Notes: generated by a model from the sequence alone, not told the origin. 64,000 nt of DNA from Proteromonas lacertae (GCA_002245135.1 NGBS01001160.1:1-64000), one strand, 5' to 3'; positions 10,638 through 23,041 are shown, counted from the stretch's first letter. Made by a program: numbers and translations.

Positions 10638-12166
10638 ATGGTGAAAAATGATAAAAGACACTTCTGTAGATGGTGTAGAGTGTGGATGCCGAATGATCCA
10701 GCTGTATATTTATTGATTTCTATTATATAGACAGTTGCAAATCATGAAGGAAGTAAATCACACAAAGTAAAAAGTGCAAAATTTATTCTACAGCAGCAGA
10801 TAGTAGAACAGCATATAGAAGAAGAGAAATTAAGAACTATCAATACACTCAAGTATATTCAAAAAGAAGCTGAGAGACAGGTAGCAGGAGATGTCTACAG
10901 AAAAACTCCAGCATATATGAACTCAAATATAGGCAAGAAAGAAGATCCAGACGATTTATATGCAAATTTCAAATCAAATGGTGAATGTGCAATGGGTGAT
11001 GATATTAATCCACCACTAAAACCTAAACAATTAAAACAACCATTATTCAATTTTCAAATGTCATCAGTTCCTCCTCCACCTCCATCTACTCCTCCTCCTC
11101 CTTTTGATAATGGCTTTGTGCCTCCTCCACCACCTCCACCTCCAAATTTTCCACCTCCCAAACCAAAGCTTGAACCAGATCATTCCTTCAAAATAGCAAG
11201 AAGACAACCTCCAGCCCCAATTAATGGTGAAGCTTATCATCCAATATCTGATTTTATAAGCAAAATAATATTAGGATGTCCAGTTAAATCAATCAATACA
11301 AAAGATGTATGGAAAGATGCAATATTGGTTAATATAGGAGAAAAGAAGATAGAAGGAACAAATACAGTAATTCCAAAGTATACGGTAGTTGATATAATAT
11401 CAGAGAAACAATATAAATTAATAGGTGATCAAATATATCTATTAGAAAGTGAATTGAATAAATGCATTGAAATAAATAGTGAATTATCAAAAATATCAAG
11501 TATTAATGATAAAAACTATAATAATATTACATGGAAAAGAGGAATGCAATGTCAAGCTAGATATTCAGTCAATTTTCAATGGTATCCAGCTATTATAATC
11601 AATACAAATAAAGATATTACATATGTAACTGTTGTATTTGCTGGATATTTGAATAAAGAAACATTACCAGTGTCTTTTATTTGTCCAATTGGGATAAATC
11701 CTGAAGAAATGAAGAAAGAAGAGATTGTGAATGGACATGAAGTTATTGATATTGTATATATTATTATTATTATTATATATAGCCACTACAGAATTATGGA
11801 GATTGGCAAACTGTATCTGTAAAGGAACTAACATCAGAAGAAGTTGAAGAACAACAAACAGCATTAGACAAAGCAAAGTATGAAGATTTGATAAGTGAAG
11901 AAGAATCTAGACAAAGAATTGAAAAAGAGTTATTGAAGCATATAAATGATGATAATGAAGATGAAATAGATACGTTGAACACATTTAATCCACATGGAGG
12001 TGATACTTATAAAGGTGTTAATATAAAATCAATGAAAGAAGGTTCTTTAGAAGATTTAAATGATATAAGTTTAATGAGAGAAGATAATAATGGAGTAAAA
12101 ATTGAATTTAAGAAGAAGGGTAAAAAGAATATAATAAATAAAAGAATTAAAGTTGAAGATGAATGA
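10638..12166 (+). CDS. U1-type zinc-finger and Tudor-domain protein, WBP4/SPF30-like spliceosome factor
   Basis: Exons 10638-10703, 10731-11753 and 11783-12166 (introns 27 and 29 nt) give 490 residues. Residues 9-38 are a U1/matrin-type C2H2 finger (FCRWCRVW, then HEGSKSHK), interrupted by intron 1. A helical segment resembles the N-terminus of WBP4/FBP21. Residues about 130-200 are rich in proline (PPPPPSTPPPP, PPPPPPPP) and would bind WW, SH3 or GYF domains. Residues about 215-345 hold one or two Tudor-like barrels (GMQCQARYSVNFQWYPAIII, VVFAGYLNKETLPV) like SPF30/SMN. The C-terminus KIEFKKKGKK resembles that of WBP4. A role in pre-mRNA splicing is likely. An alternative start at ATG 10589 would need a 19-nt intron and is less likely. 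Confidence 0.72.
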
Positions 12167-12319
12167 ATAAAAATATAAAAATGTGATTTTGTTTAGTAAA
12201 TTAATAACTTTTGTTTTTTTTCTATGAAATTGTTTTATTTGAATAATTTAGATTCTTTTTTATTCAACATTAGTAAGAATATATAAAAGATGTTAAACTA
12301 GTTTTAAAAAAATACTGAA

Positions 12320-12824
12320 TTAAATTCCACCCATATCCTGAAATGGAGTATTTGGAGGTTGAAACTGAATGGAATTATTAATCGAATTATTAGCAGAACT
12401 GTTTTGAACTGATATTGAAGTTGGAGTAACTACTTGTCTTCTGTTAGTATTTGGTGTTGATGTTCTATTAGGTATATTAGTTCCTGATCCTACTGGAGCA
12501 ACATTAATTGTAATAGAATCCTTTGACGATTTATGAATATTCATTTGTGTCATTTCTATCTCATCTGGTCTGTTATTATTATTCTTTACATCTATTTCAT
12601 TAACACTATTATTATCTTCTTCCCAAGCTATTGAGGCTACTAATCTAGTACCATCTTCATTTAATACTTCTCGTTTACACACTGGACACATATCTTTCTG
12701 ACGTAACCATTGATCAATACATTCAGGATGGAATATGTGTTGACATGGTAATACTTTGATTTTTTCATTCTCTATGAACTCTATTATACAGATTGTACAA
12801 CATGTTTGTTGATGGTGTTTACTC

Positions 12825-12862
<38 letters not shown>

Positions 12863-14213
12863 TATACTGCAGCAAATTCTTCTTTTACTATAGTATCTAA
12901 TATATCCTCAGGAACAATTCTTTGAGCTGCTCCATGTAACATTCTCTCAATCTATTAGCAATAATAATAATAATAATATATACATCAATAGCTTGTCTTT
13001 CAAACCTTCTTCTAGCAATATAACTCAATAAACAATATAAGCAACAACACATCATTAGACCAATTAATACAACACATCCAGCTCCAATTAAATAATACAT
13101 CAATGGATTAAATATATCTTCTTCTGCTTTTTGGAAAGATGCAGTTGTTAAATTCAATATAAAATAGTCAGTTTTTCTGATTTCAGTTCCTGATCCACCA
13201 ACAACCAATAAAATATCATTTTTTATTACAATACTTTCATGTTGCCATACTCCATAATTTTCATCTTTCACTTCTAACAATTTCCTATTCAATATATCAT
13301 ATAACAACGTTCTTTCTGACAAATAGAACCTATCAGAATAATGGAATGTTCCTCCAGGAAATACTAAATAATGTTTCCAACCAACACCATTAGAATATTC
13401 TCGATTTAAATCTGGACCATCAAATGATATATAAGTAGGAGGATCTTTTGGTATTGATGTGTCATATTGATACAATGATTTTGTGTATTGCTTATTTTGA
13501 TCATAACCTCCAAAATAAGTAATTAATTTTCTTTTTTTACCATTTTCATCTTCAATTTCATTCAATGAAGATGCAAAACTGTATCTTTTTGCTGAATCAA
13601 AATTTTTAGATGTATAACTTTCAAGCTCTAGTGTATTCAAATCAAAATAAGAAATAGAATTATATATTTCATTATTTTTAGGACCATATTTACCACCAAT
13701 TAAAGCAACTTTATGAAGATCTTCAATGTAATATGCTCTTGAACCACCATATGGATATTCGGCTGATGTTATATTCCCAAGGGAATCACTGCTGATATTA
13801 TAGTATAATATCGATTCACGGTCTTCAGGATATACAGATTCACCTCCAAATAGAAATATACAATTTTTGAACTCTCCAGATGGTATATATACCTAAAAGA
13901 TAGAATAATACATTATAAAATAGATAATATATACAGCAGCATGGTTATATATGTCTAAGGTAGTAGTCTTCTCTTCAAATTGTATATCGTCACAACTGTT
14001 ATAAGTAATCTTATATATAGATTTATTGGGGATGCTATTTTTATTAAGACCATATCCTTTAATTCCTCCTATCAAGTAGAAATCATCACCAACAACGGTA
14101 GCTGTAAATGAAACTCTATCGGAAGCAGTTATGCGTCTTGATTCATCTAAACATCTTCTCCACTGCAAAGAAGCTTTCAATAACAATAGAAAAAAAATAA
14201 ATTTGTTATTCAT
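12320..14213 (-). CDS. Type I membrane kelch-repeat protein with cytoplasmic RING-H2 finger (putative E3 ubiquitin ligase)
   Basis: Exons 13935-14213, 12984-13892, 12868-12951 and 12320-12823 (introns 42, 32 and 44 nt; the last two are ATT-repeat tracts) give 591 residues. Order: signal peptide (1-17, KFIFFLLLLKASLQW); six or so kelch-type blades to about residue 350 (FYLIGGIKGYG, IFLFGGE, LITYFGGY, LLVVGGSG); a transmembrane helix at about 357-382 (LIGAGCVVLIGLMMCCCLYC); and a RING-H2 at about 430-470 (CCTICIIEF, PCQHIFHPECIDQWLR, MCPVC). The remaining 120 residues are Asn/Ser/Thr rich. The layout suggests a lumenal or extracellular sensor that drives ubiquitination. Topology is predicted from the signal and single TM. 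Confidence 0.85.
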
Positions 14214-14282
14214 CTCAAACCAGAATCAAACAACAGTAAGACAAAAAAAACCACTCTAAAACTTTACATAAATAACAGCTAT

Positions 14283-15040
14283 TTAAACTATTTTCTTATG
14301 AGCATACACTGTGAAAGGACCAGGAGTCATAAAATACGTTTCAGATGATAAAATCTGCCAATGATCTGAAGGTAGTTCTATTTATCCAATAAACAAGTAA
14401 AATACTGTGATGATAAGTGATAAATATTGTTCCAATCCTACAGGTTTCAGTTTTCTCTACTAATTTATTCATCATTTCAGAAGAAAAACAAGCTGATTAT
14501 GTTAAATTAAAGATTTAATTTTAGCCATAGATATGAAAATGATATTGCAGCAAAAATAAGTTTAGCATCATCGAAATTAAACTTAAACATGTCATCATTC
14601 ACAAATTCTATTTGTTTTGGCTATGATTTTAATAAAGACAATTACATTCATACGTTTTCACACAACAATTTATATTTTTCCAGAAGAGTTAATGAAATAT
14701 TGTATAATGATTTGATCAATTCAATTCCAAAATATTTTGTACAGTTTAATAGCAATGCTGTTCCTATAACACCTTTACCTGCACCACTTCCTAAATCATA
14801 AAATGCTCCTTCTAGCGTTATTTGCGGTTTTACAGAATCAATCTACAATATAATGTAAACAAGCATTAAAATGCAAAATACAATATCACACCATGAATCA
14901 AACTCTATTTCGCCATAGTTCAATGTAGCATCTTCTATATTATTATCTTCTCTTTCTGATATAGATGCAGCATTGGTGACAAAATCAGGGAAAGAGTCTG
15001 TTATTTCATTAAACAAATCAGTTTCTTTTTTATATGACAT
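14283..15040 (-). CDS. Dot1-like class I SAM-dependent methyltransferase
   Basis: Exons 14882-15040, 14654-14842, about 14546-14620, about 14406-14493 and 14283-14377 give 201 residues. The SAM-binding motif I is FYDLGSGAGKGVIG, with GIELI as motif II and NDDMF as motif III, then LIFAA. Downstream are CFSSEMMNKL, then GTIFITYHH and TPGPFTVYAH. The arrangement fits small Dot1/KMT-like enzymes, whose substrate may be histone or another protein. Three introns are canonical (39, 33 and 28 nt). The break between exons 3 and 4 (about 14494-14545) lacks a GT donor, and the frame closes only if about 52 nt starting near ATATCATT and ending near AATCAG are removed. This is an unusual intron, an indel or early decay. 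Confidence 0.65.
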
Positions 15041-15053
15041 TTTGTATTAAGCT

Positions 15054-15062
15054 CGGCTTGAC
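15054..15062 (+). promoter_or_regulatory. CGGCTTGAC upstream motif
   Basis: CGGCTTGAC lies 33 bases before the FAM241-like start. The same core GGCTTGA lies before several other genes here (26937, 37265, and 54177 on the minus strand). It could be an initiator or core-promoter element; no experimental support. Confidence 0.3.
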
Positions 15063-15094
15063 TAGATTTTTCTTTTTTTTTCTTTTTAGAGTAA

Positions 15095-15496
15095 ATGGTG
15101 AAAATTATAGATGGAGAAATTGTTGCAGATAATGATCCAAGAGTAAGACAACGTCAAGGTGCTGGAAATACTGGAGGTATACCAATTCCTAATGCTGGTC
15201 CAAGAGCTCCAATACCACATGCAGGGGGTGGAGGTCAAAACCCACTTATGATGATTGCAGAAAAAATAGGAATAGCTGATAAATATTTAACTGTTCCACC
15301 TTTTTTTGGAAATCCTGAAAGGAATATACCTTATATATACTTAGCAGTGTTAGTTTTGTTTATCTTTTTCTTTGGATTAAAGGCTGGAGTTTTAATCGCC
15401 ATTTTCTATTATGTTTTTAGTACACCTGCTCCATTACCACCACCACCAACACAAGAACAGGAGAGAGAAGCACACAGAAGAAATAATATCAATTAA
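15095..15496 (+). CDS. FAM241/DUF4605 family small membrane protein
   Basis: Single-exon gene of 133 residues. The N-terminus reads GEIVADNDPRVRQRQ, closely matching the GEIVQDDDPRVR signature of animal FAM241B. A Gly/Pro-rich stretch follows, then a helix (NPLMMIAEKIGIADKYLT) and one or two transmembrane segments at about 85-113 (YIYLAVLVLFIFFFGLKAGV and LIAIFYYVF). The tail is PPPP and charged. FAM241B has been linked to endolysosomal biology in animals; the molecular role is not established. It is divergent from the methyltransferase gene with only 54 bases between starts, so the two probably share a promoter region. Confidence 0.75.
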   Translation: MVKIIDGEIVADNDPRVRQRQGAGNTGGIPIPNAGPRAPIPHAGGGGQNPLMMIAEKIGIADKYLTVPPFFGNPERNIPYIYLAVLVLFIFFFGLKAGVLIAIFYYVFSTPAPLPPPPTQEQEREAHRRNNIN

Positions 15497-15521
15497 TAAT
15501 AATAAGAGTTTAAGATTTCAA

Positions 15522-16300
15522 TTAATTTTCTTTCATTTCATAGTTTTGCATTGCTTTGGATATATTACTTTCATCAAAAGCAAAATCAAAAGAATTATTG
15601 AATAATACATCATCTCTTTTACTTGTTCTTTCCTCATTCTTCTTTGATCCATTCTTATTCTCTTTTAGGAAAGATATATAATCATTAATTTCAATTCTTT
15701 CATCTTCAGATAATTCATCAATGTCTTTTGCATATTGTATTAACTCAATTAACTCTTTTTCAGTGATATTTAAAGACTTTAATAATAAGAACTCATTGTA
15801 TTTCTTATTGACATTATATTTTAAAATAATCTGTTTTTGAAATTGCTTATTTTTCCATATATAAGGAATTATTTTCTTAATTTCACTTACAAAGGTTGAA
15901 AATAGTATATTATTAAAGTTATTATCATTGTTCATACATGATGTAATAAGATTAAATACATAACTATTCTGATTTGCCTTATTAGTAGGTAATAATTGAT
16001 AGAACAATGAAATAAACTGAGTTGATAAATGTTTATTCTCTTTTAAATATGATAATACCAGTTGTGAATAATACATTGATGGTATTTCTCCTTTCTTTAT
16101 AAGTTCCAATATCTCAGTATATATAATAGATAAATAATTACTTTCATTTATAGTGAGTAATGATTGTAATGAAATAAACACTATTTGATTATATATATAA
16201 TGATATATATACATTTATTAGGTGATTCATATGGTAATAAATGAAGAATATTGTAAAGAGCATGTTCTTTTACATTGTATGATGTAATATTGGTATTATT

Positions 16301-16337
<37 letters not shown>

Positions 16338-18736
16338 TAATAATATTCAACAATAGATTATAATAATGGTCAAATAAATCTGATGCTTTTGAGGCTAATA
16401 ATGTGACTATTTCACATGCAATTATTGTCAATGACTCTATCTTTATATTATCTATTAACAATGACTCAATAAATGGTATAAATTCTGATGGTAATCCTTT
16501 GCTGATATAATTATTCTATACAATATATATATATATATATATATTAATACAATTATCTGTATATTCTTTTCATTTTCATTCTGTTGTATCTCAATGACAA
16601 ATGGACTAAAATTTAACCATAAAAACAATATATATATATATATATATATATACTAATAGTAATTAAGCAATAATTCATTCAACTTTGTATTATTTATAGT
16701 CAATAATATAAACTCATTCTGAATAATATGATTTAAGAAATATAATAATATATTCATCTAATATAAAATATTTAAAACTCAATATAATATTATTATACTT
16801 TCAGCGTATTTACCCCATTCTTTTCTATGTCATTGATTTGCTCATATATGAAATCATCCAAAACATGAAACTGATGTAATATAAATATAATATCCTTCCA
16901 TATTGATATAGAATATGAGAATGAATTCCTATATATATTTGGTAAATGCTTTATAATTGATGATAATAACAACTCATTCTTGGATAAAATAGAATATCTT
17001 AGCAATATAAATATAGTATCAGAATCATTAATACTACTGAATGATTGCATTTTAAATGATAAAGTCGAATATAAATCATCACTAAAACCTTCATTAGTCA
17101 ATGTATAGTATAAAGTAACAATTTCTATAGGAAAACCAGTGTAATCTAATGTATATAACTTATTATTCAAACTATCAACTATTGATTTCATTACAATTGG
17201 ATATTCTTTGATTAAATAGGATATAAAGTATATAAACTTCTCATATAACTTCTCATTCTTGTTTGTGGCATATAACTCCATATCATATAAATATTGTGCT
17301 ATAATATGACACTCTTCATCTGATATTAACAATATTATGAAATTGAATATTAATTGATTAATATTATCAGCTTTATGAGTTGAATAGAGTGATAGTAACT
17401 TATATATATCATAATCTATATATTGTCTTGTTTCATTCATGAAAGTTAATATTATATTATATTCCTCCTCTTTATTACACTTTGTTAATAGTAATTTATA
17501 TGTCATATTGATCATATATATATTCATTTCTTCTTTATGCTCAGTTGCATTGATAAATGGTAATATATATTTAATAACATCAAAGTATTTCGTATATAAA
17601 CTATTATTTTCACTTTCTACTAATGTTTGACTGATTATTCTGAAACTTAACCAATAGAAATCGTTCTTCATTTTATCTGGTAAATATTCTATTAATTCTT
17701 TCATATTGTTTAATATGAATAACTGTATTTTATATGTATTATGATATAATGCAAATAAGAATAAGTGATAATTGCTTATAGGTAATGAATGATAATGGTT
17801 GCACAATAATAACAACATACTCAAGCCAAATCTGATTATATCATTCTTACTGTTTGATTTGATTATCTTTTGAATGTATTGAATGTATATTAATCCAATT
17901 GATGGTTTATTTTTTACAAAAGTTAATAAGAATGATGATATTGATGGGTTAAATGTAGTATTTATACCTTCAAATAATGGTGATATGATTTTATAGATGA
18001 TTTTGTAGTTTTGCTCTTCCTCGATTAACTTTGAAAATGTCTCTCCTAATATTTCTGCTAATGTAATGCAATTATTCTCTATAATTACTTCTCTTATTTT
18101 CAGAGTGTTCATTTCATTAGGATACATTGATAAGAATGTGATAATACTATAAATCAACGGATTGTATGATGTTGGTTTCAATTTTGGATAGGATTTGTAG
18201 TTTATTTGTCTAAGATATGATGCAATGAAGTAAAATAACCCCTCTAATACTGAGTATAATGGTGTGGTATAAATTTGTTTCACTATCTCTTCGACAAATA
18301 CAGATTTAGCAACATAATATAATAGACTTATGTTAGTTTTAATAATATCCTCAGTTTCTACTGACAAATGGGAGTGTATAACATGATAGCTAATTAAGCA
18401 TATCCTGGAACTAATTTCGTTTTTTTCACCATCAGTCAATAATGTAGATCCTGCTTTTATACCACTCTTAATGAAGAGACATATAAATCTTAGCAATGAC
18501 TCGTTGAGCTTTGGTTCATAGGAGATAACTTCATAAATGGCTGCTTGCAATGATTCTGGTGATTTTGTAACAAGGTAATCCTCATATTTATGTCTCTCAG
18601 ACGAAATGAGATTCTTAATTGCTTCTCTATACTCATCAACCTGAGATTCATCGCATATACCATCATATATCAGTTTAAGGTTGTTGTTTATGGTTAATTT
18701 TGCTTTATTTTGACAATTGATATTCATCTTCGCCAA
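15522..18736 (-). CDS. Large alpha-helical repeat (HEAT/ARM-like) protein, possibly a karyopherin
   Basis: Exons 16799-18736, 16654-16757, 16551-16605, 16336-16515, 16213-16300 and 15522-16180 give 1007 residues. Five introns of 32-48 nt interrupt the 3' half, and most are TA repeats. The protein is a run of amphipathic helix pairs (for example SLLRFICLFIKSG, IISPLFEGINTTF, FGLSMLLLLCNHY) with no catalytic motif, signal peptide or membrane segment. Length and helical make-up fit importin-beta/exportin-type solenoids, but no signature lets me name a member. Other HEAT scaffolds are equally possible. The C-terminal 50 residues are charged, ending NYEMKEN. Its 3' end faces the 3' end of the FAM241-like gene with 25 bases between stops. 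Confidence 0.6.
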
Positions 18737-18855
18737 ATGGCTGAAATCTATCCCTTTTTATTATTGGTTTATATTCACAGTTTTTATATTTTAGTGATAT
18801 TTATATGTTAACCAATCAAAAATGAATTAAAATCAGTCATTATTTAAGAATCCAT

Positions 18856-19689
18856 TTAATTCTTTTTGGTTTGGTTAGCAACAGCAGCAACACGAGCTAA
18901 TACTTCGTCTTTGTTTCCTAAATATCTACCTCTTAATGGAGCAATAGCATCTGGATGTGGAACAATTTGGTTATTCTTATCAAAGTCATAAACAAGTGGA
19001 ACACCAGTTGGGATATTTAATCCTGTGATTTTATCTGTTGGTATATTATCTAAATATTTTACTAAAGCACGGAGACTGTTGCCATGAGCAGCAATGATAA
19101 TTCTCTTTCCTTTGCTTAATTGTGGGAAGATAGTGTGATTCCAGAATGGTAATACACGTTCTTCAGTTAAAGCTAATGATTCAGCTTTTGGAATTAAGGT
19201 TTTCTTTACTCTCTTGTATCTTCTATCAATGCATGGATATTTTTCTTGTTTTGGATCCATTGGTGGTGGTGGAATATCATAAGATCTTCTCCATTCTAAT
19301 ACTTGCTTTTCTCCGTATTTTTGGACAGTTTCTACTTTGTTTAATCCTTGTAATGAACCATAGTGACGTTCATTTAATCTCCAGCTGTTTTCAATTGGTA
19401 CCCACATTTGGTCACTCTCTTCTAAAGCACACCATAAAGTCTTAATTGCTCTCTTTAAAACTGAGGTGTATGCAATATCAAATTCCAATCCTTCTTCTTT
19501 GATGAGTTTACCTCCAGCACGAGCTTCTTGTTCACCTTTATCTGATAATGGAACATCTACCCATCCTGTGAATAAATTCTTCTTGTTCCAGTCACTTTGA
19601 CCGTGACGGATCAATACCAATTGGTTGACAACTCCTGGTCTTAAAGTGCTAAATGCACGTAAGTTTCTTAAAGAACGGATTGCAAGCAT
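18856..19689 (-). CDS. 2,3-bisphosphoglycerate-dependent phosphoglycerate mutase with mitochondrial-type leader
   Basis: Single coding exon of 277 residues. It converts 3-phosphoglycerate and 2-phosphoglycerate in glycolysis. Histidine-phosphatase motifs are intact: [10 protein letters not shown] with the phosphorylated His, [22 protein letters not shown] and [10 protein letters not shown] with the second catalytic His. Length past the leader is normal for dPGM. Residues 1-20 ([20 protein letters not shown]) carry four arginines and no acid, form an amphipathic helix and are absent from bacterial and cytosolic enzymes, as expected for a mitochondrial presequence. A plausible 5'-UTR intron (GTATGT...TAATAG) lies just upstream at about 19694-19760. 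Codon choice is more GC-rich than in neighbours, as expected for high expression. Confidence 0.9.
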   Translation of the reverse strand: MLAIRSLRNLRAFSTLRPGVVNQLVLIRHGQSDWNKKNLFTGWVDVPLSDKGEQEARAGGKLIKEEGLEFDIAYTSVLKRAIKTLWCALEESDQMWVPIENSWRLNERHYGSLQGLNKVETVQKYGEKQVLEWRRSYDIPPPPMDPKQEKYPCIDRRYKRVKKTLIPKAESLALTEERVLPFWNHTIFPQLSKGKRIIIAAHGNSLRALVKYLDNIPTDKITGLNIPTGVPLVYDFDKNNQIVPHPDAIAPLRGRYLGNKDEVLARVAAVANQTKKN

Positions 19690-19931
19690 TTTTCTATTAG
19701 ATAATATTATAAATGTTTCAAATAAAAGGTTTTAAAAAATAATAAATGTATATACATACTCAAAAAAGCAAAAAATGATTTTATGGTATTTAAGTCCTGG
19801 TCAAAATAGATTGAAACAGATATAATACATTTGCTATATTTTTAAAAAATTCTATAATGCACATTTTAGCTTGATTCTGTGTTTGATATTTGAATTTTTC
19901 ATCTCTTCAAAAATAGTAATGATCAAGCACA

Positions 19932-21483
19932 ATGAATAAATCTATGTTATGTTATCGAAATAAAAGTGTATTTGCAAATGTTCTGAGGTTTAAGTTTGCT
20001 TCCAAGCAATTATGTTTCCTATCTTCCAATATAAACGACAAGTATCTAATTGAATTATTCTTAATATGTAGAGAGTATCATGTGACTCAAAAGGGTGTAG
20101 AATTTTCATCGAAAAACAAAAACAAATCAAACCAATTAGTTTGGAAATCAACATCAAGCCATGTATATACCATTATTCTATCCAATAACTAATAGAAAAC
20201 TACTATAGATAAAGCAAAGAATTGGAGAAATGAAGTTATCGATGCTTTTCTCCCTAAAGGCTATCCTCATTCGGTAAAGCCACAATATCTTAGATATAGT
20301 ATTTTAAATGGTATTGGTATGGCGGCGTCCACTGGTACAGGAGTATTATCAACTCAATCTTTACTGTATATTATTTATTTTTTATTATTTATATATATAC
20401 ATATCAATAGATTAGCTGTTGGTTTGAGTGCATCTACAGCAATTCCAATATCAGGAGGCTTAAATTGGGTACTAAAAGATGGTCTAGGTCAACTAGGTGG
20501 AATAATATTCGCTAGTTTAGTAAACACTCATTTAGATGAAGATCCAAAACATTGGAGATTTGTAACAGCATTATTATTAGAAATATCAACTTTCTTAGAA
20601 GTGTTAAGTCCATTTTTCCCAGGTTATTTCTTATTAGTCGCTTCACTAGCAAATGTTGGTAAAAATGTAGCTTGGTTGTTAGGTGGAGGAAGTAGAGCTG
20701 GAATTCATAAATCATTGTGTAAAAAAGAGAATTTAGGTGATATAACCGCTAAATGTGGTTCACAAGTTACATTTTGTACATTATTCGGTACTGCTGCTGG
20801 TATTGCTGTTAGTCCCTTTATTGGAGGTTCGCCATTAGGTTTGTTTATATCCTATGCAATATTTGCATCTATTCATTTATCATGCATATTCTTTGCTGTT
20901 ACTGATGTTGAATTAAACACTTTGAATTGGCAAAGATCGTATTTTTTAACTACAAAGTATATAAATGATGGTGTTATTGATATACCAAAAGTGATTGCTC
21001 ATACTGAACACACGTTTTTCCCTGGGATTACATTTAGACCAAAAATACCACTAACTTTAGGATATCCATTGAATAAAGCATTTCCTAATCCAGATTTGTT
21101 TATTAGAAGAATGAATTTGATTGAATAATAATAAAGAATATGTTATTTCGTTGATTAGGAAGAAGAAATGGTATGATAGTAATATACCATCGATTTGTGT
21201 TTTGTATAATAATGATAAAACAAACAATAAAGTTTTACTAAAGTCTTACCTACATGGACATTATATTAGGAAGTTACTATTGAAAGAAGATGGTGATATC
21301 GATATGGATAAGTTTGAGAAATGGTATAGCAATCCAGTTGATTTTGATGAAGTGATTAAAGAAACATATGAACAAACTTGTAAAAAATTTGATTTATATT
21401 ACGATGAATTAGTAAATAAGGGATGGAATACTGAGAGTCTATTTTTTGATAACGAAAAATACAGATTTACTCAGAAATCGTAA
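19932..21483 (+). CDS. RUS / DUF647 family membrane protein, frame disrupted near 3' end
   Basis: Exons 19932-20162, 20196-20365 and 20411-21483 (introns 33 and 45 nt) give about 490 residues. The family core is clear: FLPKGYPHSV, GVLSTQSLL, GGLNWVLKDGLGQLGG, FFPGYFLLVASLANVGKNVA, then SRAGIHKSL. The C-terminal block KEYVISLI and YYDELVNKGWNTESL matches the end of RUS proteins. Known members act in vitamin B6/UV-B signalling in plants and are membrane proteins in animals and fungi. The frame ends at TAA 21126-21128 after RRMNLIE, and the conserved C-terminus continues in the +1 frame starting exactly there (NNKEYVIS). A 61-nt GT-AG intron could also restore frame but would delete the conserved KEYVIS block. 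Confidence 0.8.
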
Positions 21484-21700
21484 TTATATATATTTAAATA
21501 TATTATATTGTCTGTGATTAATTTTGAATTTGTGGTTTAGATAAATCAACTATATCACAATAATTGGATTTTTTCATTTATGAAAATTGGTGTATCAGAA
21601 TTTTCGTATACCCTTTCATTTTCAATTGCTTGACTCGTGAATAATAACCAATCAAAGTACATTCATCAACAAACTAATTCATTAGCATTTTTAACACTTA

Positions 21701-23041
21701 ATGTCATCAACAAGTATATATATTACTAGTTTTCATAATGTATGTTGCATTTCTTGCAACTCTGTCATATCTTTAACTCTATAAGTTCAGTATTATTAAT
21801 CCTCTTTAGATCCTCCATCTGCTGATGCTGAAGGAGCTTCAGCCCCTGAGAAAACCTTCGAATCCAACTGGGATGAACAAGTAGAATCCTTCGATGATAT
21901 GAAATTAAAAGAAACATTACTTAGAGGTATTTACGGTTATGGTTTTGAAAGACCATCAACCATTCAACAAGTATAACATTATTACACTATTTATAAATAG
22001 AAAGCTATTATGCCAATAATAAGTGGTAGAGATACCATCGCCCAAGCTCAATCAGGTTGTGGTAAAACAGGTACATTCGCTGTAGCTTTATTACAACAAA
22101 TCAACGAAGAAGTAAATTCTTGTCAAGCTTTAGTTTTATCTCCAACAAGAGAATTAGCTTTACAAACACAAAAAGTCATCCAATCCCTTAGTGAATATAT
22201 GAATATTAAAGTTCATGCATGTATTGGTGGTACTGCCTTACGAGATGACATCACAACTCTACAAAGTGGAGTACATGTCGTTGTTGGAACACCAGGTCGT
22301 GTAAATGATATGATCAACAGAGGTATCTTAAGATTAGAATCAATGAAATTATTCATATTAGATGAAGCTGATGATTTATTATCAAGAGGTTTTATGGATC
22401 AAATCCACGAAATTTTCCAATTTTTACCACCACATGTTCAAGTTGCATTATTCTCAGCAACAATGCCAGCTGAAATATTAGAAGTGACTAGCAAATTCAT
22501 GAGAGATCCAGCTATGATCTTAATTAAGAAAGAAGAATTAACCTTGGAAGGTATTAAACAATTTTACATTCAAGTTGAAAAAGAAGAGTGGAAGTTTGAA
22601 ACACTTTGTGATTTATATGAAACTCTTACTATTACACAATCAATAATATATTGTAATACAAGAAGAAAGGTAGATTGGTTAACAGATAAGATGGTAGAAA
22701 AGAAATTCACTGTATCTTCAATGCATGGAGATATGGAAATGAGACAAAGAGAAAATATTATGAGAGATTTCAGATCAGGTGCTTCAAGAGTATTGATTAC
22801 TACTGATTTATTAGCAAGAGGTATTGATGTACAACAAGTATCATTAGTTATTAACTATGATTTGCCACCAAATCGTGAGAATTATATTCACAGAATTGGT
22901 AGATCTGGTCGTTTTGGTAGAAAAGGAGCTGCTATTAACTTCTTAGTTGAAGGTGATGATGTTTATCTTAAAGATATTATTGAATTTTACAATACTTCTA
23001 TTGAAGAAATGCCTTCAAATATTGCTGATCTTATTAAGTAA
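21701..23041 (+). CDS. Eukaryotic initiation factor 4A, DEAD-box RNA helicase
   Basis: Exons 21701-21713, 21810-21970 and 22001-23041 (introns 96 and 30 nt) give 404 residues, the normal eIF4A length. All helicase motifs are present: Q motif (ERPSTIQQ), I ([11 protein letters not shown]), Ia (PTRELALQ), II (DEAD in [12 protein letters not shown]), III (SAT), V ([10 protein letters not shown]) and VI ([13 protein letters not shown]). It unwinds 5'-UTR structure as part of eIF4F. The first exon encodes only four codons (MSST), and the first intron is the longest clear intron in the window. An eIF4A3-like exon-junction paralog is the alternative; the acidic Ser/Ala-rich N-terminus favours eIF4A itself. 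Confidence 0.9.

Noticed and set aside
14589-14801. Plus-strand ORF MSSFTNSICFGYD
   Set aside because: Antisense to the methyltransferase exons, whose motifs are convincing.
16301-16655. Dense TA repeats as possible centromere, origin or CRISPR-like array
   Set aside because: Each tract sits exactly between exons of one continuous protein and has GT/AG ends, so they are introns.
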